Notes under the pieces: generated by a model
The model's input: only the letters and a program-made list of their open reading frames with translations
What the model was told of the DNA's origin: nothing
Databases searched by the model: none
In this document: piece after piece, positions 1 to 7,238 of the stretch
How the letters are laid out: every line of letters begins with the position of its first letter
Position numbering within the stretch: the first letter of the stretch is position 1
NCBI GenBank assembly: GCA_023130215.1
Contig: JAGMAN010000115.1
Span: 1-11,665 of the forward strand
Length of the DNA stretch: 11,665 bases
Direction of reading: 5' to 3'
Source: a bacterium
GTDB taxonomy: Bacteria > NPL-UPA2 > JAGMAN01
Made by a program: the position numbers and the translations under genes

Positions 1-1056
1 TGAACTGCGATCCTTCTTTGCTATCTCCTTTTCAATATATTCCATAGGAGTCAAATAGTCAAGAGTTTGATGTGGACGGTTAAAATTATATTCAATGAGC
101 CAAGAGGTTAAGTCCTTGTTGAATTTATCGCAATCCAGATCCAGGTTACCGTTGTATAACCATTCATATTCCAATGTTTCGTTGAATCTTTCTGCTTCCG
201 GGTTGTCCTTTGGGGTTTTTACCCTGGAAAAATACCTATTGATACTTAGCTCATCTGTTGCTTTTACAAAATGATGTCCGAACTCACTACCGTTATCTAT
301 AAGGGTATTCTCTATTTCTTCCTGGACTACATAGTTAAGCCTATGGATAAAATCAGCCGCTACTTTAGAACTTTTGGTCTTATACATCCTGGCATAGCCT
401 AACTTACTGGCATAATCAACCGCTGTGAGAATATACCTTTTAATGCTACCCCAGTAAATCACTATGGTATCGAGCGAGAAGAGAAACCAAAGCTTTTTTT
501 CCTTCTTTAAAGATTGGACCCTTTTCTTTGGCTTCTGCCTTGCCCTGGCCTGTTTCCTGGCTATTTTCTCTTGTTTTACCTTATCCGGATAGAGCTTATG
601 AACCCTGATTACCCGTTCTATCTTCCAGGTGGAAATATCTTCGTTGTGCTCCTTCCTGTAGAGTACCTTTAACTTTTTCTTCCCATAATACATATACTTG
701 CGCCTTAGACTTACTATTCTTTGTTCTTGAAGCGAGGTTACTTCCCATTCTCTTACCTTATCGGGTCTTCTGGATTGATCCCTAAGAGATTCCACGTTCC
801 ACTTACTTTCTTTAAAGCGGTTAAACCATTTATAAAAGGTCTTTCTGGAGATGCCAAAATGCTTACAGGTAGCACTTACATTCTCCTTTGCCTGGGTAAA
901 ATAGAAGATTACCCATTCCACCCTTAGCCTTTCTTGAGGATTTAGCTCTAAAAGATCCGCTACGCCTCTCCATCGGTCATACCTAGAGCCTAATTCAATC
1001 GGTTTAGACTTGAAGAAATAGAAGCTAAAGCCCTTTTTCTTGCTCTTCTTTTCCAT
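1..1056 (-). CDS. IS481-like DDE transposase (integrase core), C-terminus cut by the window edge
   Basis: I read 352 codons without a stop from the ATG at 1056 to the window edge. The protein catalyses cut/strand-transfer transposition of its own element. An N-terminal helix-turn-helix (around residues 60-85, with NVSATCKHFGISRKTFYKWF) would bind the element ends. The integrase core follows: Asp196 in SLDT, Asp254 in LIDNGSEFG and Glu289 in NPEAERFNETL. The last two are 35 residues apart, the DD(35)E spacing. Near the end comes FNRPHQTLDYLTPMEY, the usual C-terminal motif of this group, so only a few residues should be missing. A GGGGAGG ribosome site lies 6 bases before the ATG. The gene looks intact, so the element may be active. 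The family-level call is firm; IS481 against a neighbouring IS3-like group is slightly less so. Confidence 0.88.
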   Translation of the reverse strand, partial: MEKKSKKKGFSFYFFKSKPIELGSRYDRWRGVADLLELNPQERLRVEWVIFYFTQAKENVSATCKHFGISRKTFYKWFNRFKESKWNVESLRDQSRRPDKVREWEVTSLQEQRIVSLRRKYMYYGKKKLKVLYRKEHNEDISTWKIERVIRVHKLYPDKVKQEKIARKQARARQKPKKRVQSLKKEKKLWFLFSLDTIVIYWGSIKRYILTAVDYASKLGYARMYKTKSSKVAADFIHRLNYVVQEEIENTLIDNGSEFGHHFVKATDELSINRYFSRVKTPKDNPEAERFNETLEYEWLYNGNLDLDCDKFNKDLTSWLIEYNFNRPHQTLDYLTPMEYIEKEIAKKDRSS

Positions 1057-1085
1057 AGATAACCTCCCCTGGTATCTGTTTATCT

Positions 1086-1094
1086 ATTATACCA
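1086..1094 (-). promoter_or_regulatory. Extended -10 promoter of the transposase gene
   Basis: On the minus strand the sequence reads TGGTATAAT, a perfect TATAAT with the TG of an extended -10. No good -35 lies 17 bases upstream, which an extended -10 can tolerate. It sits about 30 bases before the transposase ATG and just inside the putative IS end. Confidence 0.55.
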
Positions 1095-1135
1095 GAAGTG
1101 TTACCTATGTGTTTCAGCCTCCGCAGGGCCCGAGC

Positions 1136-1167
1136 AAAAAAATAACCGAGGGTCAACTTGCCCTCGG
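1136..1167 (-). terminator. Intrinsic terminator of the grpE-dnaK unit
   Basis: On the minus strand a 7-bp perfect stem (CCGAGGG / CCCTCGG, arms at 1161-1167 and 1146-1152) with an 8-base loop is followed by TTATTTTTTT. It lies about 130 bases beyond the dnaK stop and is the first strong stop signal after that gene. On the plus strand no T-tract follows, so it works for minus-strand transcripts only. Confidence 0.85.
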
Positions 1168-1211
1168 TGTTCGTCTGTTAAATAGAAAGGAAAGGAGGCG
1201 ATGCAAACGAA

Positions 1212-1247
1212 AATAGGGATTGTCCCCTATTATTAAAAAATGGGGAC
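1212..1247. repeat. Overlapping palindromes in the dnaK 3' spacer (REP-like)
   Basis: Two hairpins share bases. AATAGGG (1212-1218) pairs with CCCTATT (1225-1231), and GTCCCC (1222-1227) pairs with GGGGAC (1242-1247). Both cannot form at once. The AT-rich loop and the GGGGAC/GTCCCC core resemble dispersed REP-type palindromes in bacterial genomes. A 12-base stretch, GATTGTCCCCTA, recurs at 5445-5456 inside the mutase gene, though a 12-mer match in a window this long can happen by chance. On the minus strand it might also help form the 3' end of the dnaK mRNA. Confidence 0.5.
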
Positions 1248-1298
1248 TCCCTCCTCCTATCACTTTTTCTCCCCTATTACTTCCCTATGCCTTCCCTC

Positions 1299-3293
1299 TT
1301 ATTTCTCTTTCTTCTTATCGTCATCCTCCACTTTATACTCGGCGTCAATGATGTCTTCTTCCTTGACTTTGCCTTTCTCTCCGCCTGCTTTCTCCCCCTT
1401 TTCTGGCCCCTCTTTCTTCGGCTCCCCTTTCTTAGCTTCCCTGGCCTGGGCTTCTGCCTGTTTCTTAGCTGCCTCCTGGTATATGGTTTCAGCTAATTTA
1501 TGGGAGGCCTGGGTCAGTTCCTCACAAGCTTTCTTTATGGCCTCAGCGTCATCGCCTTTCATTGTTTCCTTTACCTTATCCAGGGCTTGATTGATGCTCT
1601 TCTTCACATCCTCACTGACCTTGTCTCCATATTCTTTCAGGGACTTCTCAGTGGTATAGACCAGAGTATCAGCCTGGTTTCTCACCTCAGCCTTCTCCCG
1701 CTGCTTCTTATCCTCCTGGGCATGCTGCTCGGCATCCTTGACCATGCGGTCTATTTCCTCCTTAGAAAGACCGCTGGAGGGCTCGACCCTTATTTTCTGC
1801 TCTTTTCCAGTGCCTAAATCTTTGGCCGAGACATGGACAATGCCATTAGCATCTATATCAAAGCTAACTTCAATCTGTGGAAGTCCCCGGGGAGCCGGTG
1901 GAATACCAACCAGGTCAAACCTTCCTAAGCTCTTGTTGGCAGCAGCTATTTCCCTCTCACCTTGCAACACATTTATGGTCACTGCAGGCTGATTATCCGC
2001 AGCAGTAGAGAATATCTGGCTCTTTCTGGTAGGAATGGTGGTATTTTTCTCAATGAGACGGGTGGATACTCCGCCCAGGGTTTCAATTCCCAGAGACAGC
2101 GGCGTAACATCCAGCAGGAGAACGTCCTTTACATCTCCTTTAAGAACTCCTGCCTGAATAGCCGCTCCCACGGCTACCACCTCATCCGGGTTTACTCCCT
2201 TATGCGGCTCTTTGCCAAATATTTTCTTAACCAATTCCTGAACGGCTGGAGACCGGGTCTGGCCTCCTACCAACATTACTTCATCAATATCATTAGCACT
2301 CATCTTAGCATCCTGCAGGGCCTGCTGACAGGGGCCGGTGCATTTCTCTAAGAGATCACCGGTTAGCTGCTCTAATTTTGCTCTACTTAAGGTCTGGCTG
2401 AGGTGTTTTGGACCAGTCTGGTCAGCAGTAATGAAGGGAAGATTTATCTCAGCCTGGGCAGAAGTGGAAAGTTCGCATTTGGCTCTCTCGGCAGCTTCCT
2501 TAAGTCTCTGTAAAGCCATATTGTCCTTCTTTAAATCAATTCCCTGCTCTTTCTTAAATTCATCGGCTAACCACTCAATTATCCTCTGGTCGAAATCATC
2601 CCCACCTAAGAAAGTATTGCCATTAGTTGATCTCACCTCAAAGGTTGCTTCTCCCCCGTCACCGGCAGGAGCTATCTCCAGTATAGATATATCGAATGTC
2701 CCTCCTCCTAAATCAAATACAGCAATTCTTTCCTCCTTTTTCACCTTACCCAACCCATAGGCTAAGGAAGCGGCTGTTGGCTCATTAATGATTCTCAGGA
2801 TTTCCAGTCCGGCGATCTTACCGGCATCTTTGGTAGCCTGACGCTGGCTGTCATTGAAATAGGCCGGGACAGTGACCACCGCTTGAGCTACCTTCTCACC
2901 AAGGTAGTCCTCGGCCGTCTGCCTCATCTTCTGCAGAACCATAGCTGAAATCTCGGGAGGACTGTATTCCTTGCCGCCCACTTTAACCTGAACATCTCCA
3001 TTGGAGGCTTCAGTTAAGGGATAGGGAAAAATCTCTTTTGCCTTAGCTACCTCCTCATCGCTGAACTTCCTTCCCATGAAGCGCTTGATGGAAAACACGG
3101 TATTCTCAGGATTGGTAATAGCCTGCCGCTTGGCTACCTGGCCAGTGAGGCGTTCACCGCTCTTGGTGAAGGCAACCACTGAGGGAGTGGTTCGGTTCCC
3201 TTCAGCATTGATGATAACGGTTGGTTCCCCTCCTTCCATAACTGAGACCACTGAGTTAGTTGTACCCAAATCAATTCCGATCAGCTTTGGCAT
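1299..3293 (-). CDS. dnaK: Chaperone DnaK (Hsp70)
   Basis: ATP-driven cytoplasmic chaperone that binds exposed hydrophobic segments, working with GrpE (encoded just upstream) and a DnaJ not encoded here. The 664 residues cover the whole family: nucleotide-binding phosphate loop [10 protein letters not shown] at 5-14, DLGGGTFD at 194-201, GGQTRSP at 343-349, interdomain linker [15 protein letters not shown] at 391-405, then the substrate-binding domain and lid. Residues about 75-105 contain the insert characteristic of Gram-negative DnaKs. The tail is longer and more Lys/Glu-rich than in E. coli (638 residues), but still ends in a [11 protein letters not shown]-type EEVD-like motif. The ATG at 3293 has AGGTAGAGGG in front of it, inside grpE; the two genes overlap by 23 bp, suggesting translational coupling. 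A strong terminator follows, so dnaJ is not part of this unit. Confidence 0.98.
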   Translation of the reverse strand: MPKLIGIDLGTTNSVVSVMEGGEPTVIINAEGNRTTPSVVAFTKSGERLTGQVAKRQAITNPENTVFSIKRFMGRKFSDEEVAKAKEIFPYPLTEASNGDVQVKVGGKEYSPPEISAMVLQKMRQTAEDYLGEKVAQAVVTVPAYFNDSQRQATKDAGKIAGLEILRIINEPTAASLAYGLGKVKKEERIAVFDLGGGTFDISILEIAPAGDGGEATFEVRSTNGNTFLGGDDFDQRIIEWLADEFKKEQGIDLKKDNMALQRLKEAAERAKCELSTSAQAEINLPFITADQTGPKHLSQTLSRAKLEQLTGDLLEKCTGPCQQALQDAKMSANDIDEVMLVGGQTRSPAVQELVKKIFGKEPHKGVNPDEVVAVGAAIQAGVLKGDVKDVLLLDVTPLSLGIETLGGVSTRLIEKNTTIPTRKSQIFSTAADNQPAVTINVLQGEREIAAANKSLGRFDLVGIPPAPRGLPQIEVSFDIDANGIVHVSAKDLGTGKEQKIRVEPSSGLSKEEIDRMVKDAEQHAQEDKKQREKAEVRNQADTLVYTTEKSLKEYGDKVSEDVKKSINQALDKVKETMKGDDAEAIKKACEELTQASHKLAETIYQEAAKKQAEAQAREAKKGEPKKEGPEKGEKAGGEKGKVKEEDIIDAEYKVEDDDKKKEK

Positions 3294-3822
3294 TTCCCTC
3301 TACCTCCTTCTTTTTTGATACTTTAACTGTGGCAGGCCGGATTATCTTCTCCTTAAGCCGATAACCCGGCTGGAGTTCCTCGAGCACTGTATGGTCAGGA
3401 TGTTCATCGTTCTCAACGTGTTCCATAGCCTCATGCTCATTGGGGTTAAACTCCTTTCCCACCGATTCTATTCTATCCAAACCCTTCCTTCTTAGGGTTT
3501 CCTTCATCTGCTTTTGAACCATCTCTATTCCCTGGAGGAGAGCCTTGGAATTGTCGCAGTTGCGGGAGGATTCAATTGCCCTCTCAAAATTATCCATAAC
3601 CGGCAGCAGGTCGCAGATGAGGTCTTCAATGGCATACTGGAGAAATTCGGCTCTCTCCTTATTGGCTCGCTTCCGATAGTTCTCAAATTCAGCTTGCAGG
3701 CGAAGTAGCCGCTCATAATGCTCCTCAGCTAACTTTGCTTTTTCCTTCACCCCGAGCCATCTCTTCCGGGATATAGAAACCCGACCGCTACCCTTCTTTG
3801 AGCCTTTTTCCTCCTTGGTCAT
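3271..3822 (-). CDS. grpE: Nucleotide exchange factor GrpE
   Basis: Removes ADP from DnaK to reset the Hsp70 cycle; acts as a cytoplasmic dimer. It has 183 residues. A basic N-terminus is followed by a long helical dimerisation segment (about 28-75, containing [20 protein letters not shown]), then DNFERAI (77-83). The beta-domain signature runs from about 126 to 170, with [28 protein letters not shown] and [11 protein letters not shown]. The ATG at 3822 is preceded by AGGGGAG at good spacing. The last eight residues are an out-of-frame reading of the first dnaK codons because the genes overlap by 23 bp. A near-consensus promoter lies directly upstream, so the pair can be transcribed apart from the cluster ending with lepB. 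Confidence 0.97.
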   Translation of the reverse strand: MTKEEKGSKKGSGRVSISRKRWLGVKEKAKLAEEHYERLLRLQAEFENYRKRANKERAEFLQYAIEDLICDLLPVMDNFERAIESSRNCDNSKALLQGIEMVQKQMKETLRRKGLDRIESVGKEFNPNEHEAMEHVENDEHPDHTVLEELQPGYRLKEKIIRPATVKVSKKKEVEGNAKADRN

Positions 3823-3842
3823 TTCTCTCCCCTACTCCGCCG

Positions 3843-3871
3843 AAGATACCACTAATTTAGCCATCTGTCAA
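3843..3871 (-). promoter_or_regulatory. Promoter of grpE-dnaK
   Basis: On the minus strand TTGACA (3871-3866), a 17-base spacer and TATCTT (3848-3843) make a near-consensus sigma70-type promoter. The predicted mRNA start near 3836 leaves only about 14 bases before the grpE ATG, just enough for the AGGGGAG ribosome site. I see no sigma32-type consensus and no CIRCE element. Confidence 0.65.
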
Positions 3872-3881
3872 GATTTAGTGG
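3849..3881. promoter_or_regulatory. Inverted repeat spanning the grpE promoter, candidate operator
   Basis: CCACTAA (3849-3855) and TTAGTGG (3875-3881) form a perfect 7-bp inverted repeat with 19 bases between the arms; extending each arm to 9 bases gives 8 of 9 matches. One arm touches the -10 box and the other lies just upstream of the -35, in the last codons of lepB. This geometry would let a dimeric repressor block RNA polymerase. It is not CIRCE (TTAGCACTC-N9-GAGTGCTAA), and no regulator is identified. Confidence 0.45.
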
Positions 3882-4513
3882 ATGAGTCCAATTCTCCCGG
3901 GAGGCCAGATAATACAAACGGCCTTGCCCCTCACTTTCCTCAAAGGAACAAAGCCCCACCAACGACTGTCCCGGCTATTGCGACTATTATCACCTAAGAC
4001 GAAGAATCGGTTATCAGGAACGGTTAGCTCCCCCTTGGTGTAGAATAAACCCTGGCCGCCCGCTTTCAGGTTGTAATAAAATCGCTCCCCGGGAATGGCG
4101 GGAGGCTCATCTATCAGTTGACCATTGATGTGCAGATTGCCACCTTTAATACCTATCCTCTCCCCGGGAGTGCCGATTACCCTCTTGATAAAATTCTTCG
4201 GTTTTTTCCCTATGTCCTTATCGAAAAGGAAGACGGTGACATCTCCTCTTTTCGGCGGTCTTACATGGAAGAGCCACTTTCCGCTGAAGGGGATGCGCAA
4301 TCCATAGATGAATTTACACACCATGATACGGTCTCCCTCCTGCAAAGTTGGTCTCATCGAACCGGAAGGAATTTTATAGAGCTGTCCGATGAAAGTGGTA
4401 ATGAAGAGAGCCAGGGCAGCGGCTGGTACAATCGTCTCTATTAGCCATACTCGCCATAGCGACTTTCTCACCTCGTCCCTCTTCTTTGACTCTCTCTTCT
4501 TCTTTTTCTTCAT
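3875..4513 (-). CDS. lepB: Signal peptidase I
   Basis: Membrane-bound serine protease that removes signal peptides from exported proteins. The 212 residues begin with a very basic cytoplasmic stretch (MKKKKKRESKKRDEVRK), then one membrane segment (about 24-43). The catalytic block IPSGSMRPTL follows with nucleophile Ser52, and the general base is Lys110 in NFIKRVIGTPGE. Box E, GDNSRNSRDSR, is at 174-184. Length and one-helix topology fit the common bacterial form. Its ATG follows the TAA of the mutase gene directly (TAAATG), so the two are translationally linked. The 3' end holds one arm of the inverted repeat at the grpE promoter. Confidence 0.96.
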   Translation of the reverse strand: MKKKKKRESKKRDEVRKSLWRVWLIETIVPAAALALFITTFIGQLYKIPSGSMRPTLQEGDRIMVCKFIYGLRIPFSGKWLFHVRPPKRGDVTVFLFDKDIGKKPKNFIKRVIGTPGERIGIKGGNLHINGQLIDEPPAIPGERFYYNLKAGGQGLFYTKGELTVPDNRFFVLGDNSRNSRDSRWWGFVPLRKVRGKAVCIIWPPGRIGLIH

Positions 4514-5923
4514 TTAAAGCTTCACTTCCATAACCGTCTTCAGTTTTTCTATGACAAGCTCTTTTATTTCCTTCAGCCTCTCTTCGGTTCTTGCCTCAAA
4601 CCTCAGGACCAAAACGGGTTGTGTATTGGAGGCTCTCACCAGTCCCCAACCATCCCCAAAGAGAACCCTCACTCCATCAATATCAATGGTGTCATATCTT
4701 TCCTTGAAGTAATTCTTCATTTCCTCTACCACCTTGAACTTCTTTTCATCAGGGCAGTCCACCCTTATCTCAGGAGTAGAGTAGTACTGAGTTACATCCT
4801 CTAAGAGTTGAGATAGTTTCCTGTCGGTTCTGGATAAAATCTCCATAAGCCGAGCGGAGGCGAAGATGGCATCGTCGTAGCCAAAATAGTTATCGGCAAA
4901 GTAGATGTGTCCACTCATCTCCCCGGCGAGCAATGCTTTCTCTTCTCTTATTTTACTCTCTATGAGAGAATGGCCCGTCTTCCACATTATGGGTGTGCCT
5001 CCCGAGCGCTCAATCTCCTCCACCAGGCTCTGGGAACACTTTACCTCGAAGACGATCCTGGCCCCTGGATGCTTCTTGAGAATCTCCCGGGAGAAGATGA
5101 TCATTAATCTGTCTCCCCAGATGATGTTCCCTTCTTCATCAATGACTCCAATTCTATCTCCATCTCCATCGTAAGCTATCCCCAGGTCTGCTTTTTCCTC
5201 TCTCACCTTACCGATTAAGTCATTTAAAAATTCCGGGATGGTTGGGTCAGGATGATGATGAGGAAATCTTCCATCCGATTCACAGTGAAGCCTTATCACC
5301 TGAGCCCCTAACTCTTCTAATAACCGGGGTGCTAAATCGGAGGTCGTCCCATTTCCAGCATCAACCACTACCTTTAAGGGTTTCTGCAGTCTTATCCTCT
5401 CCTTAAGGCAGTCAAGGTAAGCTGCCTTTGGGTCCTCCTCTCCTGATTGTCCCCTAGGCGAAGCCATCCCTTTAGGGGTAGGCGAAGCCATCCCTTTAGG
5501 GGTACCCTCTTTAAACTTTCCGGATTCAATTATCTTCCTTAGCTTCTGAATCTCAGCGCCGTAAATGGTGCCGTGGCCCCGACAGATTTTAAAGCCATTA
5601 AATTCAGGGGGATTGTGGCTCCCGGTAATCATCACTCCCCCATCCTTCTTATAGTGGATGAGAGAAAAATAGAAAGTGGGAGTAGGGAGCTCTCCTACAT
5701 CTATAATACTGCACCCGGTGGAGAGTATTCCGCTGATGAGAGCATCCCGCAGGGACCTCGAGGAGAGCCGGTTATCCCGACCGACGACTACGTCCTTGCC
5801 CTGAAAGGTCTGAATATAGGTGCCAAAGGCTTTACCTAAGGCCTCCACTACTTCCAGGGTTAAATCTTTATCAACTACTCCCCGAATGTCATATTCCCTG
5901 AAGATCTGTGGATTCACAAGCAT
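4514..5923 (-). CDS. Phosphomannomutase/phosphoglucomutase (alpha-D-phosphohexomutase)
   Basis: Interconverts hexose 6- and 1-phosphates (mannose or glucose), feeding nucleotide-sugar synthesis for envelope glycans and glycolipids. The open frame extends to an ATG at 5938 right after the hisI stop, but I prefer the ATG at 5923 (MLVNPQIF), which has a GGAAGGG ribosome site (5936-5930) six bases upstream; the upstream ATG has none. Numbered from 5938: phosphoserine loop TGSHNP with Ser107, metal loop DGDGD at 257-261, sugar-recognition GEMSGH at 339-344 and phosphate-binding RASNTQP at 435-441. The GEMSGH form fits the dual PMM/PGM (AlgC-like) group. Residues 146-161 are a duplicated TPKGMASP, encoded by a repeat insertion between domains 1 and 2, in frame and probably in a surface loop. 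Confidence 0.93.
   Translation of the reverse strand: MLVNPQIFREYDIRGVVDKDLTLEVVEALGKAFGTYIQTFQGKDVVVGRDNRLSSRSLRDALISGILSTGCSIIDVGELPTPTFYFSLIHYKKDGGVMITGSHNPPEFNGFKICRGHGTIYGAEIQKLRKIIESGKFKEGTPKGMASPTPKGMASPRGQSGEEDPKAAYLDCLKERIRLQKPLKVVVDAGNGTTSDLAPRLLEELGAQVIRLHCESDGRFPHHHPDPTIPEFLNDLIGKVREEKADLGIAYDGDGDRIGVIDEEGNIIWGDRLMIIFSREILKKHPGARIVFEVKCSQSLVEEIERSGGTPIMWKTGHSLIESKIREEKALLAGEMSGHIYFADNYFGYDDAIFASARLMEILSRTDRKLSQLLEDVTQYYSTPEIRVDCPDEKKFKVVEEMKNYFKERYDTIDIDGVRVLFGDGWGLVRASNTQPVLVLRFEARTEERLKEIKELVIEKLKTVMEVKL
5455..5502. repeat. Two perfect 24-bp tandem repeats inside the mutase gene
   Basis: Units 5455-5478 and 5479-5502 are identical, and two more matching bases follow. Each unit holds two small palindromes, GGCGAAGCC and CCCTTTAGGG. 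The 24-bp length keeps the frame and yields TPKGMASP twice. Next to it (5445-5456) is a 12-mer also found in the dnaK 3' palindrome. This looks like a palindromic repeat element that entered the gene and duplicated. Confidence 0.85.
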
Positions 5924-5938
5924 TTCTTTCCCTTCCAT

Positions 5939-6316
5939 TTATTTAGCCGGCGGGAGAACTTTACGGCTAACGATTTCTATCTTGCCTCCCTTACTATTAA
6001 TCCTCCGATAGAAGCAGGACTTATAGCCAGTGTGGCAGGCTCCCCCTTTCTGATGAATCTTTATGAGGAGAGTATCCTCATCGCAATCGAAGAGGATCTC
6101 ATGGACAATCTGCTCACAGCCTGAGGTCTCTCCCTTCTGCCAGAGTTTACCCCGGGAGCGGCTCCAGAAATGGGTTCTTCCAGTCCTCAGGGTTGCCTTG
6201 AGGGATTCCTCATTCATATAAGCCAGCATCAAAATCTCGTTCGTCTCCACCTCCTGAACGATGGCTGGAATAAGACCATTCTCATCAAATTTCAGTTTCT
6301 CCAAAAACTCCTTCAT
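5939..6316 (-). CDS. hisI: Phosphoribosyl-AMP cyclohydrolase HisI
   Basis: Opens the purine ring of phosphoribosyl-AMP in the third step of histidine synthesis. I start it at the ATG at 6316 ([10 protein letters not shown]), preceded by GAGGG at 6325-6321, which gives the usual 125-residue single-domain enzyme. The frame stays open to 6427, but that extension overlaps the acyltransferase gene and is basic, unconserved-looking sequence. Visible motifs are [16 protein letters not shown] (51-66), the metal-binding DCDED (Asp77, Cys78, Asp79, Asp81) and the zinc cysteines Cys94 and Cys101 in [12 protein letters not shown]. There is no HisE domain and no other his gene nearby, so hisI appears to be a passenger in an envelope-lipid cluster. 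It abuts the mutase gene. Confidence 0.96.
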   Translation of the reverse strand: MKEFLEKLKFDENGLIPAIVQEVETNEILMLAYMNEESLKATLRTGRTHFWSRSRGKLWQKGETSGCEQIVHEILFDCDEDTLLIKIHQKGGACHTGYKSCFYRRINSKGGKIEIVSRKVLPPAK

Positions 6317-6342
6317 TTTTCCCTCAAACCTTAATCGTCTGG

Positions 6343-6363
6343 AGTTTCGGCTATGCCGAAACT
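6343..6363. repeat. Perfect 9-bp hairpin between the acyltransferase gene and hisI
   Basis: AGTTTCGGC and GCCGAAACT flank a 3-base loop. No T-tract follows on the minus strand, so it is not an ordinary terminator for this transcript. It may mark an mRNA processing or stability point, or be another small dispersed palindrome. It fills much of the 52-base gap between the two genes. Confidence 0.6.
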
Positions 6364-6368
6364 TAATA

Positions 6369-7238
6369 TTACTTATTTTCCTCCGGCCACATCCGGTGGA
6401 AGAGGAACCATTGGTCCGGATAGCCACTAATATATTTCTCCAACACCTTAGCCACCTTCTGGCTGACTGTCTTTAAATCGGTTTCTTTGTCTCCTGTCCT
6501 CTCAGCCACAAATGGTTTCTCAAAGAAGAGCTTAAATCGATTATCGCGCTGACGGATAGTAAAGCCAGGAAGAATATAACACCCTGTTTTTAGAGCGAAG
6601 GTAGCCGGACCCTTAGCTATAGTAGTTAATTTTCTAAAGAAAGGAACCTCTATTCCCTGACTGCTGATATCCCAATCTCCCAACAGAGCGACTATCTCCC
6701 CTCGACGAAGCGCTTGATAGCATTTCTTGGCCGCTGCCCCGAAGGGAATAACCTTCACTCCCTTCTTCGTCCTTTGCTTAACGAAGAGGCGGTTAACCGG
6801 AGCCTGAGCATGAGGTAAAGCAACTGCATTTACAGGATAACCTAACAGCGCTAAGGTAGCTCCTCCCAACTCCCAATTTCCAAGGTGAGCAGTTAGACCA
6901 ATAACTCCCCTACCACTAAAAAAGGCCTCCTTGAGATTTTCCATCCCCTCTACGGTAATAAATTTCTCCAGATTCTTCTTGCTTATTTGCCGGAAACGAG
7001 AGAAGTCAACTACATACTTACCAAAGTTCTGGAGGGCTTTTCGTGCTTTACGTTCAATCTCCTTCTGGTCAATCTCCTCACCCAGAACCTGTCTCAGGTT
7101 ATCTTCAATTATTCTGCGGCTCTTCCCACCTAACAGACAATGGACATCGGCTGTTCTCTCCCCTAACCAGTAAGCAAACCTTATGGGCACCCAGAAGGCA
7201 ACGAAGTGAATGAGCTGGCAAAGGAAATATTTCAGCAT
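6369..7238 (-). CDS. LpxL/HtrB-family lipid acyltransferase
   Basis: Inner-membrane enzyme family that moves an acyl chain onto lipid A precursors, or in some bacteria onto glycolipids. The 289 residues start with a hydrophobic, membrane-associated segment. The catalytic HX4E motif is HLGNWE with His118 and Glu123. Family landmarks follow: [24 protein letters not shown] and the C-terminal QWFLFHRMW (276-284). The ATG lies inside the end of the glycosyltransferase gene (7-bp overlap, ATGCTGA) with GGGAT in front, so the two are co-translated. Because the partner is a diacylglycerol-type glycosyltransferase, the acceptor might be a glycolipid instead of Kdo2-lipid IVA. The sequence alone cannot separate the two. 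Confidence 0.88.
   Translation of the reverse strand: MLKYFLCQLIHFVAFWVPIRFAYWLGERTADVHCLLGGKSRRIIEDNLRQVLGEEIDQKEIERKARKALQNFGKYVVDFSRFRQISKKNLEKFITVEGMENLKEAFFSGRGVIGLTAHLGNWELGGATLALLGYPVNAVALPHAQAPVNRLFVKQRTKKGVKVIPFGAAAKKCYQALRRGEIVALLGDWDISSQGIEVPFFRKLTTIAKGPATFALKTGCYILPGFTIRQRDNRFKLFFEKPFVAERTGDKETDLKTVSQKVAKVLEKYISGYPDQWFLFHRMWPEENK

Larger units (their letters stand above)
1..1116 (-). mobile_element. IS481-like insertion sequence, one end visible
   Basis: The element consists of one transposase gene plus an end upstream of it. The left side of the window cuts off the other end, so terminal inverted repeats cannot be compared. The likely outer end on the minus strand begins with TGAAACACATAGGTAACAC (from 1116 downwards), just upstream of the transposase promoter. 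I place the boundary there by pattern only; it could be off by several bases. The element sits directly downstream of the dnaK terminator, a position where insertion harms no gene. A single uninterrupted transposase ORF favours IS481 over IS3, whose members usually need a frameshift between two ORFs. Confidence 0.75.

Noticed and set aside
2338-2760. 140-codon plus-strand open frame opposite dnaK
   Set aside because: It is antisense to a conserved dnaK region, has no ribosome site and translates to low-complexity Ser/Pro/Leu-rich sequence. The other plus-strand frames here (for example 1240-1590, 1962-2351, 4118-4444) are rejected for the same reasons.
3815-3900. CIRCE element or sigma32 promoter before grpE
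   Set aside because: No TTAGCACTC-N9-GAGTGCTAA and no CTTGAA/CCCCAT-type pair was found; the inverted repeat present has different arms and a longer gap.
5939-6427. Longer 162-residue version of HisI
   Set aside because: The extra N-terminus overlaps the acyltransferase gene, looks unlike any HisI and lacks the GAGGG ribosome site that precedes the ATG at 6316.
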